From: Janthinobacterium aquaticum
GTDB lineage: Bacteria; Pseudomonadota; Gammaproteobacteria; Burkholderiales; Burkholderiaceae_D
Reading direction: 5' to 3'
DNA length: 64,000 nucleotides
Assembly: GCF_009208565.1 (NCBI RefSeq)
Contig: NZ_WFLK01000005.1
Coordinates: forward strand, 241,651-305,650
Shown here: piece by piece, positions 36,814 to 45,857 of the stretch
Layout: every line of letters starts with the position of its first letter
Numbering within the stretch: position 1 is the first letter of the stretch
Position numbers and translations under genes: made by a program
Notes under the pieces: model-generated
What the model saw: the letters and a program-made list of their open reading frames with translations, nothing else
What the model was told of the DNA's origin: nothing
Databases searched by the model: none

Positions 36814-37800
36814 TTAAGCTGTGCCCATTCCCACTTCTGCAGCTGCCCGGCGCTGCCCCGTGCCACTCAGTTTTTCTCCGTCTTGGTCCGCGTCGCCGAA
36901 TTTGTCGACGATCAGCGCACCGCCACCAGTACCCGCGCTGTAGACGCGGCTCGGCGTCTCATAGCCCAGTGCCTGGTGTGGGCGCTCGTTGTTGTAGAAC
37001 GCGAAGTATTGAGCCAGTCCCACCGTCAGCTCGGCCATGTTGGCGTAGCCCTTCAAATACACGTCCTCGTACTTCACGTTGCGCCACAGGCGCTCCACGA
37101 AGATGTTGTCCAATGCCCGTCCGCGCCCGTCCATGCTGATCGTCACGCCTTCACGTTTGAGCACGTCGGTGAAGGCGCTGCTGGTGAACTGTGAGCCCTG
37201 GTCGCTGTTGAACACCTCGGGCTTGCCATGGTGGCGCAAGGCGTCTTCCAGGCAGTCCACGCAGAACGCGGCATCCATGCTGTTGCTGATGCGCCAGGAC
37301 AGCACCTTGCGGCTGTACCAGTCGATGATCGCCACCAGATAGGCAAAGCCCCGCGCCAAGCGGATGTAAGTGATATCTGTCGACCACACCTGATTCGGCC
37401 GCGTCACCGCTACGCCACGCAGCAGGTACGGATAGACCTTATGCCCAGGATGCGCCTTGCTCGTGTTTGGCCCCGGTGCCATGCCAGCCAAGCCCATCTC
37501 CCGCATCAGGCGCTGCACGCGCTTGCGGTTGACGCAGTAGCCACGCCCGCGCAAAAACACCAGCATACGCCGACTACCGTAGAACGGCCGGTTGGTGTAT
37601 TCCTCGTCGATCAACGCCCGCAGCTGGCCATCCTCCTCGTCTACACATGGTGGGCGTGCCGCCGCTTCCAGTCGCCGGTAGACCGTGGAGCGCGGCACAG
37701 CTGCCAACTCGCACTGCATCGCCAACGGCACCTCGTCGCCTCGTTCAATCCACTGTGCCCGTTCGGCCGGGCTCATTCCCCGAGCTTTTTTTTGAGCCAA
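36814..37800 (-). CDS. IS3-family transposase OrfB (DDE integrase)
   Basis: 328 aa. HTH_21-like start, then the rve integrase core: WSTDITYIRLARGFAYLVAIIDWYSRKVL with the first Asp, FNSDQGSQFTS with the second, and the catalytic Glu in DNIFVERLWRNVKYEDVY, completed by HQALGYETPSRVY. It overlaps OrfA by 28 bases around an A8 run (CTCAAAAAAAAGCTC), the expected -1 frameshift site that makes the OrfAB fusion. It appears intact. Confidence 0.93.
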   Translation of the reverse strand: MAQKKARGMSPAERAQWIERGDEVPLAMQCELAAVPRSTVYRRLEAAARPPCVDEEDGQLRALIDEEYTNRPFYGSRRMLVFLRGRGYCVNRKRVQRLMREMGLAGMAPGPNTSKAHPGHKVYPYLLRGVAVTRPNQVWSTDITYIRLARGFAYLVAIIDWYSRKVLSWRISNSMDAAFCVDCLEDALRHHGKPEVFNSDQGSQFTSSAFTDVLKREGVTISMDGRGRALDNIFVERLWRNVKYEDVYLKGYANMAELTVGLAQYFAFYNNERPHQALGYETPSRVYSAGTGGGALIVDKFGDADQDGEKLSGTGQRRAAAEVGMGTA

Positions 37801-38063
37801 TCCACTTGCATCTTCAGACGCCCAATCTCGCCATACAGCTTATCCTCGGGGCTGCTTTCATCAACAGGCTTCGGGCCACGCTTGACGTCGAATAGCGCCC
37901 CGGCGTTTTCCAGAATTTCCTTTTTCCACTGCCCGACCAGCACCGGATGCACGCCATACTCCTGCGCGATCTCCGTCACCGTCTTCACCCCGCGTACCGC
38001 CTCCAAGCCGACCTTCGCCTTGAACTCCGCCGTATGCACCCTGCGTTTTTTGCCTTCACTCAT
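37773..38063 (-). CDS. IS3-family transposase OrfA (HTH protein)
   Basis: 96 aa. Helix-turn-helix of the HTH_Tnp_1 type (HTAEFKAKVGLEAVRGVKTVTEIAQEYGVHPVLVGQWKKEI) and a C-terminal leucine-zipper-like helix (LYGEIGRLKMQVDWLKKKLGE). It supplies the DNA-binding part of the OrfAB transposase by frameshifting at the A8 run near its end. Confidence 0.92.
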   Translation of the reverse strand: MSEGKKRRVHTAEFKAKVGLEAVRGVKTVTEIAQEYGVHPVLVGQWKKEILENAGALFDVKRGPKPVDESSPEDKLYGEIGRLKMQVDWLKKKLGE

Positions 38064-38122
38064 GCGCCATCATCCTTTCACGGACGACAGCTTAAACCAC
38101 CGTCTCAGATTCGGGGTCCACT

Positions 38123-38719
38123 ATAGGCAGCATGCCAGTTTGTCCAGTAAACGACTGGATGCAGGCGACGCCAGGGCTTACTCAAATAGGCCAAGGCACA
38201 AATCAGAAGTACTAATACGAGGATGAACTTGAGCGCACCACCGTAGCTTTTCTTAGGCTTTGGCTCGTCATATATGACTGTCGCCTGCGTAGCAGTATAG
38301 ATAGCAAGGGCAAGCAACGATCCGGCAACGACCAGGGATGCAACCGCAGTAGCGAGCGGCCGCCACGACGTTTGGAGGTATTCCGAAGTTTCACTCGCGC
38401 TCGCATTGGCTATGGCGGTCAATACCACCGAGCTATCTGGCGGCGCCTGGTACAACAGCTCCAGATAGAACCGCGTGGCGCCGTCAGCAATAAACGCCAT
38501 CCCAATCATCCAAACGACAACGGCTCGTACAGCACGCCAGGCAGGATTACTAATGCGTATAAAGAGTGTAGCGAATGCCGGCACAGCCAGCAGCAGCATT
38601 TGGATGATGCGGCGGTCCGAGTGGCCCGCGACGATGAACATGGCGGTAATAGCCAGTGCGGCGGTAATCGCGGCTGCAGCAATCGCTCGCCCGCTGGCAT
38701 TTGGTAAGAAGTCGGTCAT
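38123..38719 (-). pseudogene. Phosphoethanolamine transferase, N-terminal membrane half, cut by IS3
   Basis: About 199 residues from the ATG at 38719 (MTDFLPNASGR); a TTG at 38761 is an alternative that overlaps the lipoprotein gene. Four to five hydrophobic helices (AAAAITAALAITAMFIVAG; IIQMLLLAVPAFATLFI; AVRAVVVWMIGMAFIAD; LKFILVLVLLICALAYL) end in SKPWRRLHPVVYWTNWHAAY, the usual junction before the catalytic domain in this family. The IS3 element interrupts it there; the next fragment is at 36607-36777. Last member of the czc-type operon. Confidence 0.7.
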
Positions 38720-38738
38720 GGGGTCGACAGTGCGAGCA

Positions 38739-39086
38739 TCACTTAGCTGAAAAGCCGACAATTTCAGGGCTGTGCGATCCTACGCAATAAGGATGCTTTA
38801 CCACGACCTTATCTCCCCTCTCCAATTCCATCGTAGTTGGAACAAAGGCATAGGTGTAGCGGACCAGTCGATAGGTATGGAATTGAAGTTCCACATAGCG
38901 CCCCGCAGCACGCTTTTCAGGCGTCATCTCAACACGACAGCTGGTATTGATATCAGGTTCGGCCTGAGCAGGCATAATGTCGGTGACAATACCAACCTGC
39001 GTCCCGAGATCGTCGGGACGGTTGATGCTACAGCCTGCGACCGCAATCAGCATCAACAGCGCGCACAGCATATTTCTCAGTTTCAT
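38739..39086 (-). CDS. Lipoprotein of unknown function
   Basis: 115 aa, with ribosome site GGAGAACGAAA. A lipobox LIAVAGC near residue 19 marks an outer- or inner-membrane lipoprotein. The mature part has a small beta-rich domain (VGIVTDIMPA, ELQFHTYRLVRYTYAFVPTTMELERGDKVVVKHPYCVGS) similar in feel to outer-membrane SlyB-like or OB-like folds, but no family is clear. It lies within the czc-type operon between the FlgB-like gene and the broken transferase. Confidence 0.7.
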   Translation of the reverse strand: MKLRNMLCALLMLIAVAGCSINRPDDLGTQVGIVTDIMPAQAEPDINTSCRVEMTPEKRAAGRYVELQFHTYRLVRYTYAFVPTTMELERGDKVVVKHPYCVGSHSPEIVGFSAK

Positions 39087-39105
39087 TTTCGTTCTCCTTC
39101 AAGCG

Positions 39106-39534
39106 TTATCCAGTCATGGACTTAAACAACGTGCTAATTTCCTTGTATTCGTCGAGCGCCTGTTGCGTCAGGAATTCATGCCTGATCGCCTGGTCGGTAA
39201 AGGCAGATCGCTCGGTATCCATTTCGACGGTATTGCCGTCAAGTGCACCTTGACTAGGTATCCGATAAAGCAGCGTTGCCGCGAAGGGAGCTTCCTTGTT
39301 TTTTGTTCCAGAGACCTTTACCTTGGTCACTGTTCCAGAGTTCGCGGCAAGCGCTTGCTGCAGCGATGTCCTAAAATCGATATCTCGCGCCTTGTAGTTG
39401 GGCGTGTCAGAATTGGCGATATTCGACGCCAACACGGTGAGGCGTTGCTCCGAAATTTTTAGCGCTTTCTCCCAGAAATCATCGTTGGCCTGACCTGCAA
39501 TCGTTTTTGCGCCGGCGCCTTTCAAACTGTCCAT
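39106..39534 (-). CDS. FlgB-like rod protein inside metal-resistance operon
   Basis: 142 aa, AGGAGAACGAA before the ATG. The N-terminus KALKISEQRLTVLASNIANSDTPNYKARDIDFRTSLQQAL is the flagellar rod (Flg_bb_rod) signature of FlgB, and the C-terminal helix (HEFLTQQALDEYKEISTLFKSMTG) fits. No other flagellar gene is nearby; the neighbours are metal-efflux genes. I recall FlgB-like genes near czc clusters in Cupriavidus but cannot confirm it here. A structural role in the efflux apparatus, or a hitchhiking gene, are both possible. Confidence 0.85.
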   Translation of the reverse strand: MDSLKGAGAKTIAGQANDDFWEKALKISEQRLTVLASNIANSDTPNYKARDIDFRTSLQQALAANSGTVTKVKVSGTKNKEAPFAATLLYRIPSQGALDGNTVEMDTERSAFTDQAIRHEFLTQQALDEYKEISTLFKSMTG

Positions 39535-39609
39535 TTCGTTCTCCTGAAAAGAATAAGACCGTGATGTGAAACCATCGGTCCGTCGACAGACCGATGGGAT
39601 GATGAACTG

Positions 39610-40086
39610 CTAGGCATTGACCTTCTTGCGCGTTCGACGACGCCACCATGGAGACACCCACCACAGCGCCAGAATCATTGACGAAACAAGCGCTGCGACT
39701 CCACCGCCGAGTGGATGGCCTACGACTTCGGCGGTCACCAAATTGGCGCAAAGGACTAATGCGAGAGACAGAAACATCGCACCAACGAGCATTTGCTTGC
39801 TCGCGCCATTTTTGAACTTCTCCCGATCATCCAGCGGTCTGAGCACGCGATGCTGAACCGCAGGCGTGGTAAACAGGATCAGGCTCGACAGCGAACATAG
39901 GAAGGTCGCCATAAAAACCCATTTCTCCACCTGAACAATCTGCTGGAATCCGGAGTTAAATGGCAAGGTGATGAGGAATCCGTTTAGCAGCTGCGCGCCA
40001 GGAAGCAAGATGCGTAATTCGTTGAGCATCTCAGTCATATCCGTTTCGTCGTGCTCGGATTTGCTATCAGATTGGTCAACCATCAT
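39610..40086 (-). CDS. DUF6328 family membrane protein
   Basis: 158 aa with four hydrophobic helices (GFLITLPFN..., WVFMATFLCSLSSLILF, MLVGAMFLSLALVLCANLVTAE, VAALVSSMILALWW). The segment LNELRILLPGAQLLNGFLITLPF and the HRVLRPLDDREKFK loop match DUF6328 as I recall it. Function unknown; the family is often near cation transport genes. Same strand and close to czcD-type and FlgB-like genes, so part of the operon. Confidence 0.75.
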   Translation of the reverse strand: MMVDQSDSKSEHDETDMTEMLNELRILLPGAQLLNGFLITLPFNSGFQQIVQVEKWVFMATFLCSLSSLILFTTPAVQHRVLRPLDDREKFKNGASKQMLVGAMFLSLALVLCANLVTAEVVGHPLGGGVAALVSSMILALWWVSPWWRRRTRKKVNA

Positions 40087-40158
40087 GCCCTCCTAACACG
40101 TCAACGACGTGGCAGCGCCGCCGGCATCGACGACTGAGCCTCACTTTGGATTGCAAGC

Positions 40159-41091
40159 TCATTTCGCACTCCCAGACTGAGATGTCTGCGATTCAAAGCT
40201 GTGCGCCCCGGCATCGATGCAGGGTGTGGCCTCAAACTGAATCGTCACATGATGGATGTCGAACTTTTCCGCCATCGTCTCGCGTATCTTGCGCAGTAAT
40301 ACGTACTGGCCAGGTGTTACCAACTCAGTGACCACGTGCGCAGTTAAGCTGGCTTTTCCACTCGTGATTGCCCATACGTGAAGTTCATGGACGCTGGATA
40401 CGCAATTAATTTGTGCCAATGTGTCGGATATCTCAACGAGATTCAATCCTTCCGGAACGCCTTCCAGCAGGACATTCATGGACTCCTTGAGCAGCGTCCA
40501 GGTTCGCGGCAGTACCCACAAACCGATCAGCACCGCGATGGCCGAGTCGACCCAAGGCCAGCCCGTAAACCGAATGATGATGGCGCCGACGATAACGCCA
40601 ACCGAGCCAAGCATGTCGCTCCAAACCTCCAGATAGGCTCCTTTGACGTTGAGGCTTTTGTCTTTGTCGCTGGTGAGCAGACGCATGCTGATGAGATTGA
40701 TAAAAAGGCCTAGTGTTGCCACAACCAGCATCGCACCGGTCTGTATCTCCGGCGGATTATTGAGCCGCTGATAGGCTTCGTACAGGATGTACATCGCCAC
40801 CAAAAACAGCAGCGCCGCGTTGAACGCCGCAGCCAGAATTTCGAAGCGGTAATAGCCAAAGGTGCGCAAGCTGTCGGCCGCACGCCTGCCAATACGAATC
40901 GCCACCAGGGACACCGCTAATGCTGCGGAGTCGGTGAACATATGGGCCGCGTCGGAGATCAGCGCCAGGCTGTTCGTCAGCACACCGCCCACTACTTCGG
41001 CGATCAAAAAGGTGGTGGTCAGTATCAGAGCAATCCAGAGGGGACGCTCGCTTTTCCCTTCGGTGACTTCGTTTGCGTGATTGGAACTCAT
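40159..41091 (-). CDS. czcD: Cation diffusion facilitator (CzcD-like)
   Basis: 310 aa. Six membrane helices, with metal-site motifs SLALISDAAHMFTDSAAL (the H-x3-D of the first site) and GWPWVDSAIAVLIGLWVL (D and following residues) of the CDF family, plus a C-terminal cytosolic domain with HELHVWAITSGKASLTAHV. A His-poor N-terminus and terminal His/Glu tail occur. Exports Zn2+, Co2+ or Cd2+ into the periplasm by proton antiport in relatives. It is directly downstream of the czcA-type gene in the same operon. Confidence 0.93.
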   Translation of the reverse strand: MSSNHANEVTEGKSERPLWIALILTTTFLIAEVVGGVLTNSLALISDAAHMFTDSAALAVSLVAIRIGRRAADSLRTFGYYRFEILAAAFNAALLFLVAMYILYEAYQRLNNPPEIQTGAMLVVATLGLFINLISMRLLTSDKDKSLNVKGAYLEVWSDMLGSVGVIVGAIIIRFTGWPWVDSAIAVLIGLWVLPRTWTLLKESMNVLLEGVPEGLNLVEISDTLAQINCVSSVHELHVWAITSGKASLTAHVVTELVTPGQYVLLRKIRETMAEKFDIHHVTIQFEATPCIDAGAHSFESQTSQSGSAK

Positions 41092-41100
41092 CGCAGCGCC

Positions 41101-41307
41101 TCACTTTCTATGTTTATTGTGGCGCCGGTGGCCATGAGGTTTAGCCGGAGGGCTGACCAGCTCCAGGTGCGGCTTTCGATGTTTCTTGAGCCGCCGCTTG
41201 TAGCTGTAGTTCATCCACAAGATGAAGCCTCCCAATACCAGAAGCATCAAAATTGAGCCGTAGATGAGGTATGTCTGAAGCTGCTCGTGTGTTGATTCAG
41301 GTGTCAT
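41101..41307 (-). CDS. Small single-span membrane protein in the czc operon
   Basis: 68 aa. One hydrophobic helix (TYLIYGSILMLLVLGGFILWMNY) with an N-terminal outside segment and a strongly basic C-terminal half (KRRLKKHRKPHLELVSPPAKPHGHRRHNKHRK) that includes several His. Between czcA- and czcD-type genes, its stop ten bases before czcD. Not a named protein. A basic, His-bearing cytosolic tail on a membrane anchor could help couple efflux components, but this is guesswork. Confidence 0.7.
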   Translation of the reverse strand: MTPESTHEQLQTYLIYGSILMLLVLGGFILWMNYSYKRRLKKHRKPHLELVSPPAKPHGHRRHNKHRK

Positions 41308-41430
41308 GATGAATATCCTCGCTTGATGGCACGTTTTTTAGGCGTGAAGAGCCCCGCCAGCTCGCTTTTCAGCGAGCCGGGAGAGCTGGCCGACAGTTGT
41401 CGGCCACTATGCGTAGTGGATTAGATTGAG

Positions 41431-44400
41431 TTAGTGAGCTGGCTGTGGGTCATCGGCGACGGGCTCCTTCACTTCGTCGTTGCGGTGCATGAGGCGGTAC
41501 AGCAGAGGGAGCACCAGCAAGGTCAATGCGGTCGACGACAAGATACCGCCGATAACAACCGTTGCCAGTGGACGCTGCACTTCGGCGCCGGTACCGGTGG
41601 CCAGCGCCATCGGCACGAAGCCCAGAGAAGCGACCAACGCGGTCATCAAGACTGGACGAAGGCGAGTCAGCGCGCCGACGGTCACGGCTTGATCCAGGCC
41701 CATGCCTTGCTCACGCAGGGAGCGGATGTACGAGATCATCACCAGGCCGTTGAGCACAGCCACGCCTGACAACGCGATGAAACCAACCGCTGCCGAAATC
41801 GACATCGGGATACCTCGCATCGTCAGCGCGATGATGCCGCCAGTCAGCGCAAACGGAATCCCCGTAAACACCAGGAAACCATCTTTCGCGTTGTTGAACA
41901 TGACAAACAGCAGCGTGAACACCAGGAAGAGCGCCAAAGGCACAACGATCTGCAAGCGCTGCGTAGCCGACTGCAGTTGCTCAAACGTTCCACCCCAACT
42001 GATCCAGTAACCTGTTGGAATCTTCACGCTTTTTGTGATGGCTTGCTCAGCCTCAGGCACAAAGGTACCGATGTCGCGGCCCGATACGTTGGCGCTGACG
42101 ACGATGCGGCGTTTGCCGTTCTCGCGGCTGATCTGGTTTGGACCAGGTGCAAACTCCAGCGTTGCCACTTCACCGAGTGGAATGAACGACGTTGCAGAAC
42201 CCGCAGGCACTGGCAACGAAATCGGCAGACGACGCAATGCGTCCAAATCGCTACGCATGACTTCAGGCATACGCACGAGGATCTCGAAGCGACGATCGCC
42301 CTCGAACATGGTGCCGGCTTCACGGCCGCCCGTGGCAATTGCGAGCGCGTCCTGTACATCACCGATGTTCAGGCCGTAGCGTGCGGTCTTCTCGCGATCG
42401 ATTTTGACAGTGAGCATCGGCAGGCCGCCGGTTTGCTCAACTTTCACCTCGGTTGCACCAGGTATGCGCTGCAGGACCTCAGCAATCTCCTGGCCGGTTT
42501 TGGCCAGCACGTCCATGTCGTCGCCGTAGACTTTCACCGCTACGTCGCTACGCACGCCGGAAATGAGTTCGTTGAAGCGCAGCTGAATTGGCTGCGAGAA
42601 TTCGTAGGCGTTACCCACGTACTTTTCTGCCTCTTCCTTGATTGCCGCGACCAATTCGTCTCGGGTTTTCCTCGGCTTAGGCCACTCCGCTTCAGGCTTG
42701 AACATGATGTAGCCGTCCGAAATATTCGGCGGCATCGGGTCTGACGCGATCTCAGCAGTACCAGTACGAGCGAAGACGCGGTCAATTTCCGGGAACTTGG
42801 CTTTCAGACCAGCTTCCAGACGCTTCTGCATCTCCAGCGACTGGGTAAGGCTGGTACCCGGAATGCGCAGCGCCTGGATGGCGATATCGCCTTCATTCAG
42901 GTTAGGAATGAACTCACTACCCATACGGGTAGCAAGCAAACCGCACAGTACGATCAGAACTGCGGAAGCGGTCAAGACCGTGGCGCCGTTACGCATCACT
43001 TTTCCCAGCAGCGGCTCGTATGCATTCTTCGCCCAGACCATCAGACGATTTTCTTTTTCCGCTACGCGCTTGCCAATGAACAGGGCAACAGCGGCAGGAA
43101 TAAAGGTCATCGACAGGATCATGGCGCCCAGGAGCGCTGCGACGACGGCAAACGCCATCGGGTGGAACATCTTGCCTTCAACGCCGGTCAGGGCGAAGAT
43201 CGGCAGGTACACCACCATAATGATCAATTGACCGAACAGCAGTGGACGGCGTGCTTCTTGGGCCGCAGCAAATACTTCATCAAAGCGCTCACGCAGGGTA
43301 AGCTGACGTTTCAGATGTTCTTGAGCATGTGCAAGGCGACGAACGCAGTTTTCAACGATCACAACGGCGCCGTCAATGATGATACCGAAGTCCAGCGCAC
43401 CAAGACTCATCAGGTTGGCACTGACCTTGTATTGCACCATACCGGTAAAGGTAAAGAGCATCGCCAATGGGATGACCATCGCGGTGATGATCGCCGCACG
43501 AATATTCCCGAGGAACAGGAACAGGATGACGATCACCAGGATCGCGCCTTCCAGCAGATTCTTCTTGACGGTGTTAATGGCCTTGTCGACCAGCACGGTT
43601 CGGTCGTAGACAGGCACAGCCTTCACGCCGGCTGGCAGCGTGCGGTTGACCTCGACCATCTTCTTGGCCACAGCCTGCGATACCACGCGGCTGTTTTCAC
43701 CGATCAGCATGAAGACCGTGCCAAGCACGACTTCACGACCGTTTTCCGTCGCGGCACCGGTACGCAGTTCGCGGCCGATGGCCACTTCCGCAACGTCACG
43801 AACACGAATCGGCACACCCTGCACATTATTGAGGATGGTGTTGCGGATGTCTTCCAGTGTAAGAACTTGACCAGGCGCACGGATCAGGAATTGCTCGCCC
43901 TTACGCTCGATGTAGCCAGCGCCGACGTTATTGTTGTTACGATCGATTGCTGCGACAACGTCTTTCAGGGTCAAGCCGTACGAGCTCAGCTTCACCGGGT
44001 CCGGAGTGATGTGATATTCCTTGGCAAAGCCGCCGATGGAATTAATCTCGGTCACGCCAGGTACCTGGCGCAGCTGCGGCTTGATGATCCAGTCCTGGAT
44101 CTCGCGCAGGTCGGTCGGCGTGTACGGGGTACCGTCCGGCTTTTTCGCATTTGGTTCGCTCTCGACAGTCCAGAGGTAAATTTCACCCAGGCCGGTCGAA
44201 ATCGGGCCCATCATTGGTACAACGCCTTGCGGCAGGTTGTCCTTCGCCTCCTGAATACGCTGGTTGACCAGCTGGCGGGCGAAGTAGATATCGGTGCCAT
44301 CTTTAAAGATCACCGTTACCTGCGACAGGCCGTAACGCGACAACGAACGTGTCTGCTGAAGATTGGGCAAACCCGACATCACCGTCTCAATCGGGAAGGT

Positions 44401-44595
44401 AACGCGCTGCTCAACTTCCAGCGGAGAATATCCGCTGGCACTGGTGTTGATCTGTACCTGTACGTTAGTAATGTCCGGTACGGCGTCGATCGGCAGCTTC
44501 TGATAGCTGTAGACGCCAATGGCGGCCATGGCGATCACGGCCAGCATGATCAACCATCGCTGGCCGATGGCAAATTGTATGATGCGTTCAAACAT
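41431..44595 (-). CDS. czcA: HME-RND heavy-metal efflux pump CzcA
   Basis: 1,054 aa, family length. RND layout of 12 helices and two periplasmic loops. The proton-relay helix carries DFGIIIDGAVVIVEN (about 400), the signature of Zn/Co/Cd/Ni-type HME pumps as opposed to Cu/Ag types. The first loop starts YQKLPIDAVPDITNVQVQ, with the PDITNVQV box. It forms a trans-envelope pump with the CzcB and CzcC products next to it. Likely substrates Co, Zn, Cd; exact ions not determinable by eye. Confidence 0.95.
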   Translation of the reverse strand: MFERIIQFAIGQRWLIMLAVIAMAAIGVYSYQKLPIDAVPDITNVQVQINTSASGYSPLEVEQRVTFPIETVMSGLPNLQQTRSLSRYGLSQVTVIFKDGTDIYFARQLVNQRIQEAKDNLPQGVVPMMGPISTGLGEIYLWTVESEPNAKKPDGTPYTPTDLREIQDWIIKPQLRQVPGVTEINSIGGFAKEYHITPDPVKLSSYGLTLKDVVAAIDRNNNNVGAGYIERKGEQFLIRAPGQVLTLEDIRNTILNNVQGVPIRVRDVAEVAIGRELRTGAATENGREVVLGTVFMLIGENSRVVSQAVAKKMVEVNRTLPAGVKAVPVYDRTVLVDKAINTVKKNLLEGAILVIVILFLFLGNIRAAIITAMVIPLAMLFTFTGMVQYKVSANLMSLGALDFGIIIDGAVVIVENCVRRLAHAQEHLKRQLTLRERFDEVFAAAQEARRPLLFGQLIIMVVYLPIFALTGVEGKMFHPMAFAVVAALLGAMILSMTFIPAAVALFIGKRVAEKENRLMVWAKNAYEPLLGKVMRNGATVLTASAVLIVLCGLLATRMGSEFIPNLNEGDIAIQALRIPGTSLTQSLEMQKRLEAGLKAKFPEIDRVFARTGTAEIASDPMPPNISDGYIMFKPEAEWPKPRKTRDELVAAIKEEAEKYVGNAYEFSQPIQLRFNELISGVRSDVAVKVYGDDMDVLAKTGQEIAEVLQRIPGATEVKVEQTGGLPMLTVKIDREKTARYGLNIGDVQDALAIATGGREAGTMFEGDRRFEILVRMPEVMRSDLDALRRLPISLPVPAGSATSFIPLGEVATLEFAPGPNQISRENGKRRIVVSANVSGRDIGTFVPEAEQAITKSVKIPTGYWISWGGTFEQLQSATQRLQIVVPLALFLVFTLLFVMFNNAKDGFLVFTGIPFALTGGIIALTMRGIPMSISAAVGFIALSGVAVLNGLVMISYIRSLREQGMGLDQAVTVGALTRLRPVLMTALVASLGFVPMALATGTGAEVQRPLATVVIGGILSSTALTLLVLPLLYRLMHRNDEVKEPVADDPQPAH

Positions 44596-44609
44596 ATCTG
44601 GTTCCTCGA

Positions 44610-45857
44610 TCAGTGGTCGTGGCCTGCAGTGCCTTTGCCCTGTTCGGCTTTCAAGACATAGCTGCTCGTTGCGGCATATACGGCGCCGGCGGACAGACCA
44701 TCAACGATCTCCACCAGTTTGCCGTCGTTATCACCGGTCTTGACGGGCTGCATCTTGAAGCCTTTGTCGACCTTGACGAACACCACCGTTTTCCCTTCGA
44801 CCGTCTGCACCGCATCAGCTGCGACTGCGACCGGAACGTTCTTCTCGCCACGCACTACCGCTGCGTTGACAAACAGACCTGGACGCCATGCCAGTTTTGG
44901 ATTGGTGATGACCACACGTGCCTTGGCGGTACGGGTTTGCTCACCGAGCAGATTGCCCACGTAGCTCACTTTGCCCGTTGCGCTGGTGTCGTTGGCTGCG
45001 GAAGTAATGCGAACCGTCTCGCCAACACGTACCGTTTCAAGATCTTTTGGCGTCACGACGATCTCAACCCAAACGCTCGACAGATCCGACAGCAGGAACA
45101 CATTGGCGTCTTCTTTCACAGCTTCGCCTTGAGCGATATGCTTTTCGACCACTACGCCATTAAATGGCGCGCGGAGCACATAACGGTTGATGGCGCCGTC
45201 AGTGTCACCGGCACCCAATGCCGAGAGTTTGGATTTCGCGCTCTGGGCTTCGATCTCAGCTTCACGTAAGGCAGCTTGCGCTTGCAGATAGTCTTGCTCG
45301 GCCGAGATTTTGTCTTCCCACAGTTTTTTCTCACGCTGGAAAGTGATCTGTGCCAGGCCCAAGCGTTTCTGTGCTGCGAGCGATGCACTACGCATATCTG
45401 CCAACGCGGGGCTGGAAATCACAGCAAGCACCTGACCTTTTTTGACACTCTGGCCCAGATCAGCAGACACCGATTCGGCCACACCCGGTGTGCGTGGCAC
45501 GATGTGCGCCGTAAGGTCTTCGTTAAACCGCACTTCGCCTGGCAACTGCACCACGCTGCCCATTGACGCCGGGGCGGCCTTCGCCACAGTGATGCCGGCG
45601 GTCTGGATTTGCTGAGCATCCATTTTGAGAATTCCTTCTTCACCGTGGTCTTCTTCCTTGCCGCCTTCCTTCTCGGCATGATCACCTTCTTTCTCAGCAT
45701 GGCCGCCTTCCTTACCTTCTTCCGCGCGCGGCGCCTCCGAAGCGGCGCCACCACCGCTGTCCTTTTTCCAGAACATGATGGCTGCTGCCAGGACGACGCC
45801 GATCAGTACGATGACCAGCGCAGACTTCTTAGATTGTTTATCAGTATTGAAATTCAT
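44610..45857 (-). CDS. czcB: RND membrane-fusion protein CzcB
   Basis: 415 aa. An N-terminal membrane anchor (SALVIVLIGVVLAAAIMFW) leads into a His/Glu-rich stretch (EEGKEGGHAEKEGDHAEKEG about 50-70), a likely metal-binding segment, then lipoyl/hairpin and barrel domains (VVQLPGEVRFNEDLTAHIVPRTPGVAESVSADLGQSVKKGQVL). The C-terminus GKGTAGHDH also carries His. Adapter between CzcA and CzcC; the stop is 14 bases before czcA and the start overlaps the czcC stop by four bases. Confidence 0.94.
   Translation of the reverse strand: MNFNTDKQSKKSALVIVLIGVVLAAAIMFWKKDSGGGAASEAPRAEEGKEGGHAEKEGDHAEKEGGKEEDHGEEGILKMDAQQIQTAGITVAKAAPASMGSVVQLPGEVRFNEDLTAHIVPRTPGVAESVSADLGQSVKKGQVLAVISSPALADMRSASLAAQKRLGLAQITFQREKKLWEDKISAEQDYLQAQAALREAEIEAQSAKSKLSALGAGDTDGAINRYVLRAPFNGVVVEKHIAQGEAVKEDANVFLLSDLSSVWVEIVVTPKDLETVRVGETVRITSAANDTSATGKVSYVGNLLGEQTRTAKARVVITNPKLAWRPGLFVNAAVVRGEKNVPVAVAADAVQTVEGKTVVFVKVDKGFKMQPVKTGDNDGKLVEIVDGLSAGAVYAATSSYVLKAEQGKGTAGHDH

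Larger units (their letters stand above)
36778..38122 (-). mobile_element. IS3-family insertion sequence
   Basis: About 1,345 bp bounded by AGTGGACCC and GGGTCCACT inverted tips, with the two overlapping transposase frames typical of IS3. The subgroup may be IS51-like; not certain. No 3-5 bp target duplication is visible (TAT and TTA flank it on the interrupted gene), so sequence next to it may have been changed after insertion, or the tip may be one or two bases different from my call. Confidence 0.85.

Noticed and set aside
40120..40137. ATCGACGACTGAG, resembling the TnsB-site core, between the DUF6328 and czcD-type genes
   Set aside because: Only 13 bases match and the A/T-rich half of the repeat is absent, unlike the 21/23 match at 20225.
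43162..44661. 499-codon plus-strand frame opposite czcA
   Set aside because: Antisense to a strongly supported RND pump; composition is typical of a shadow frame.
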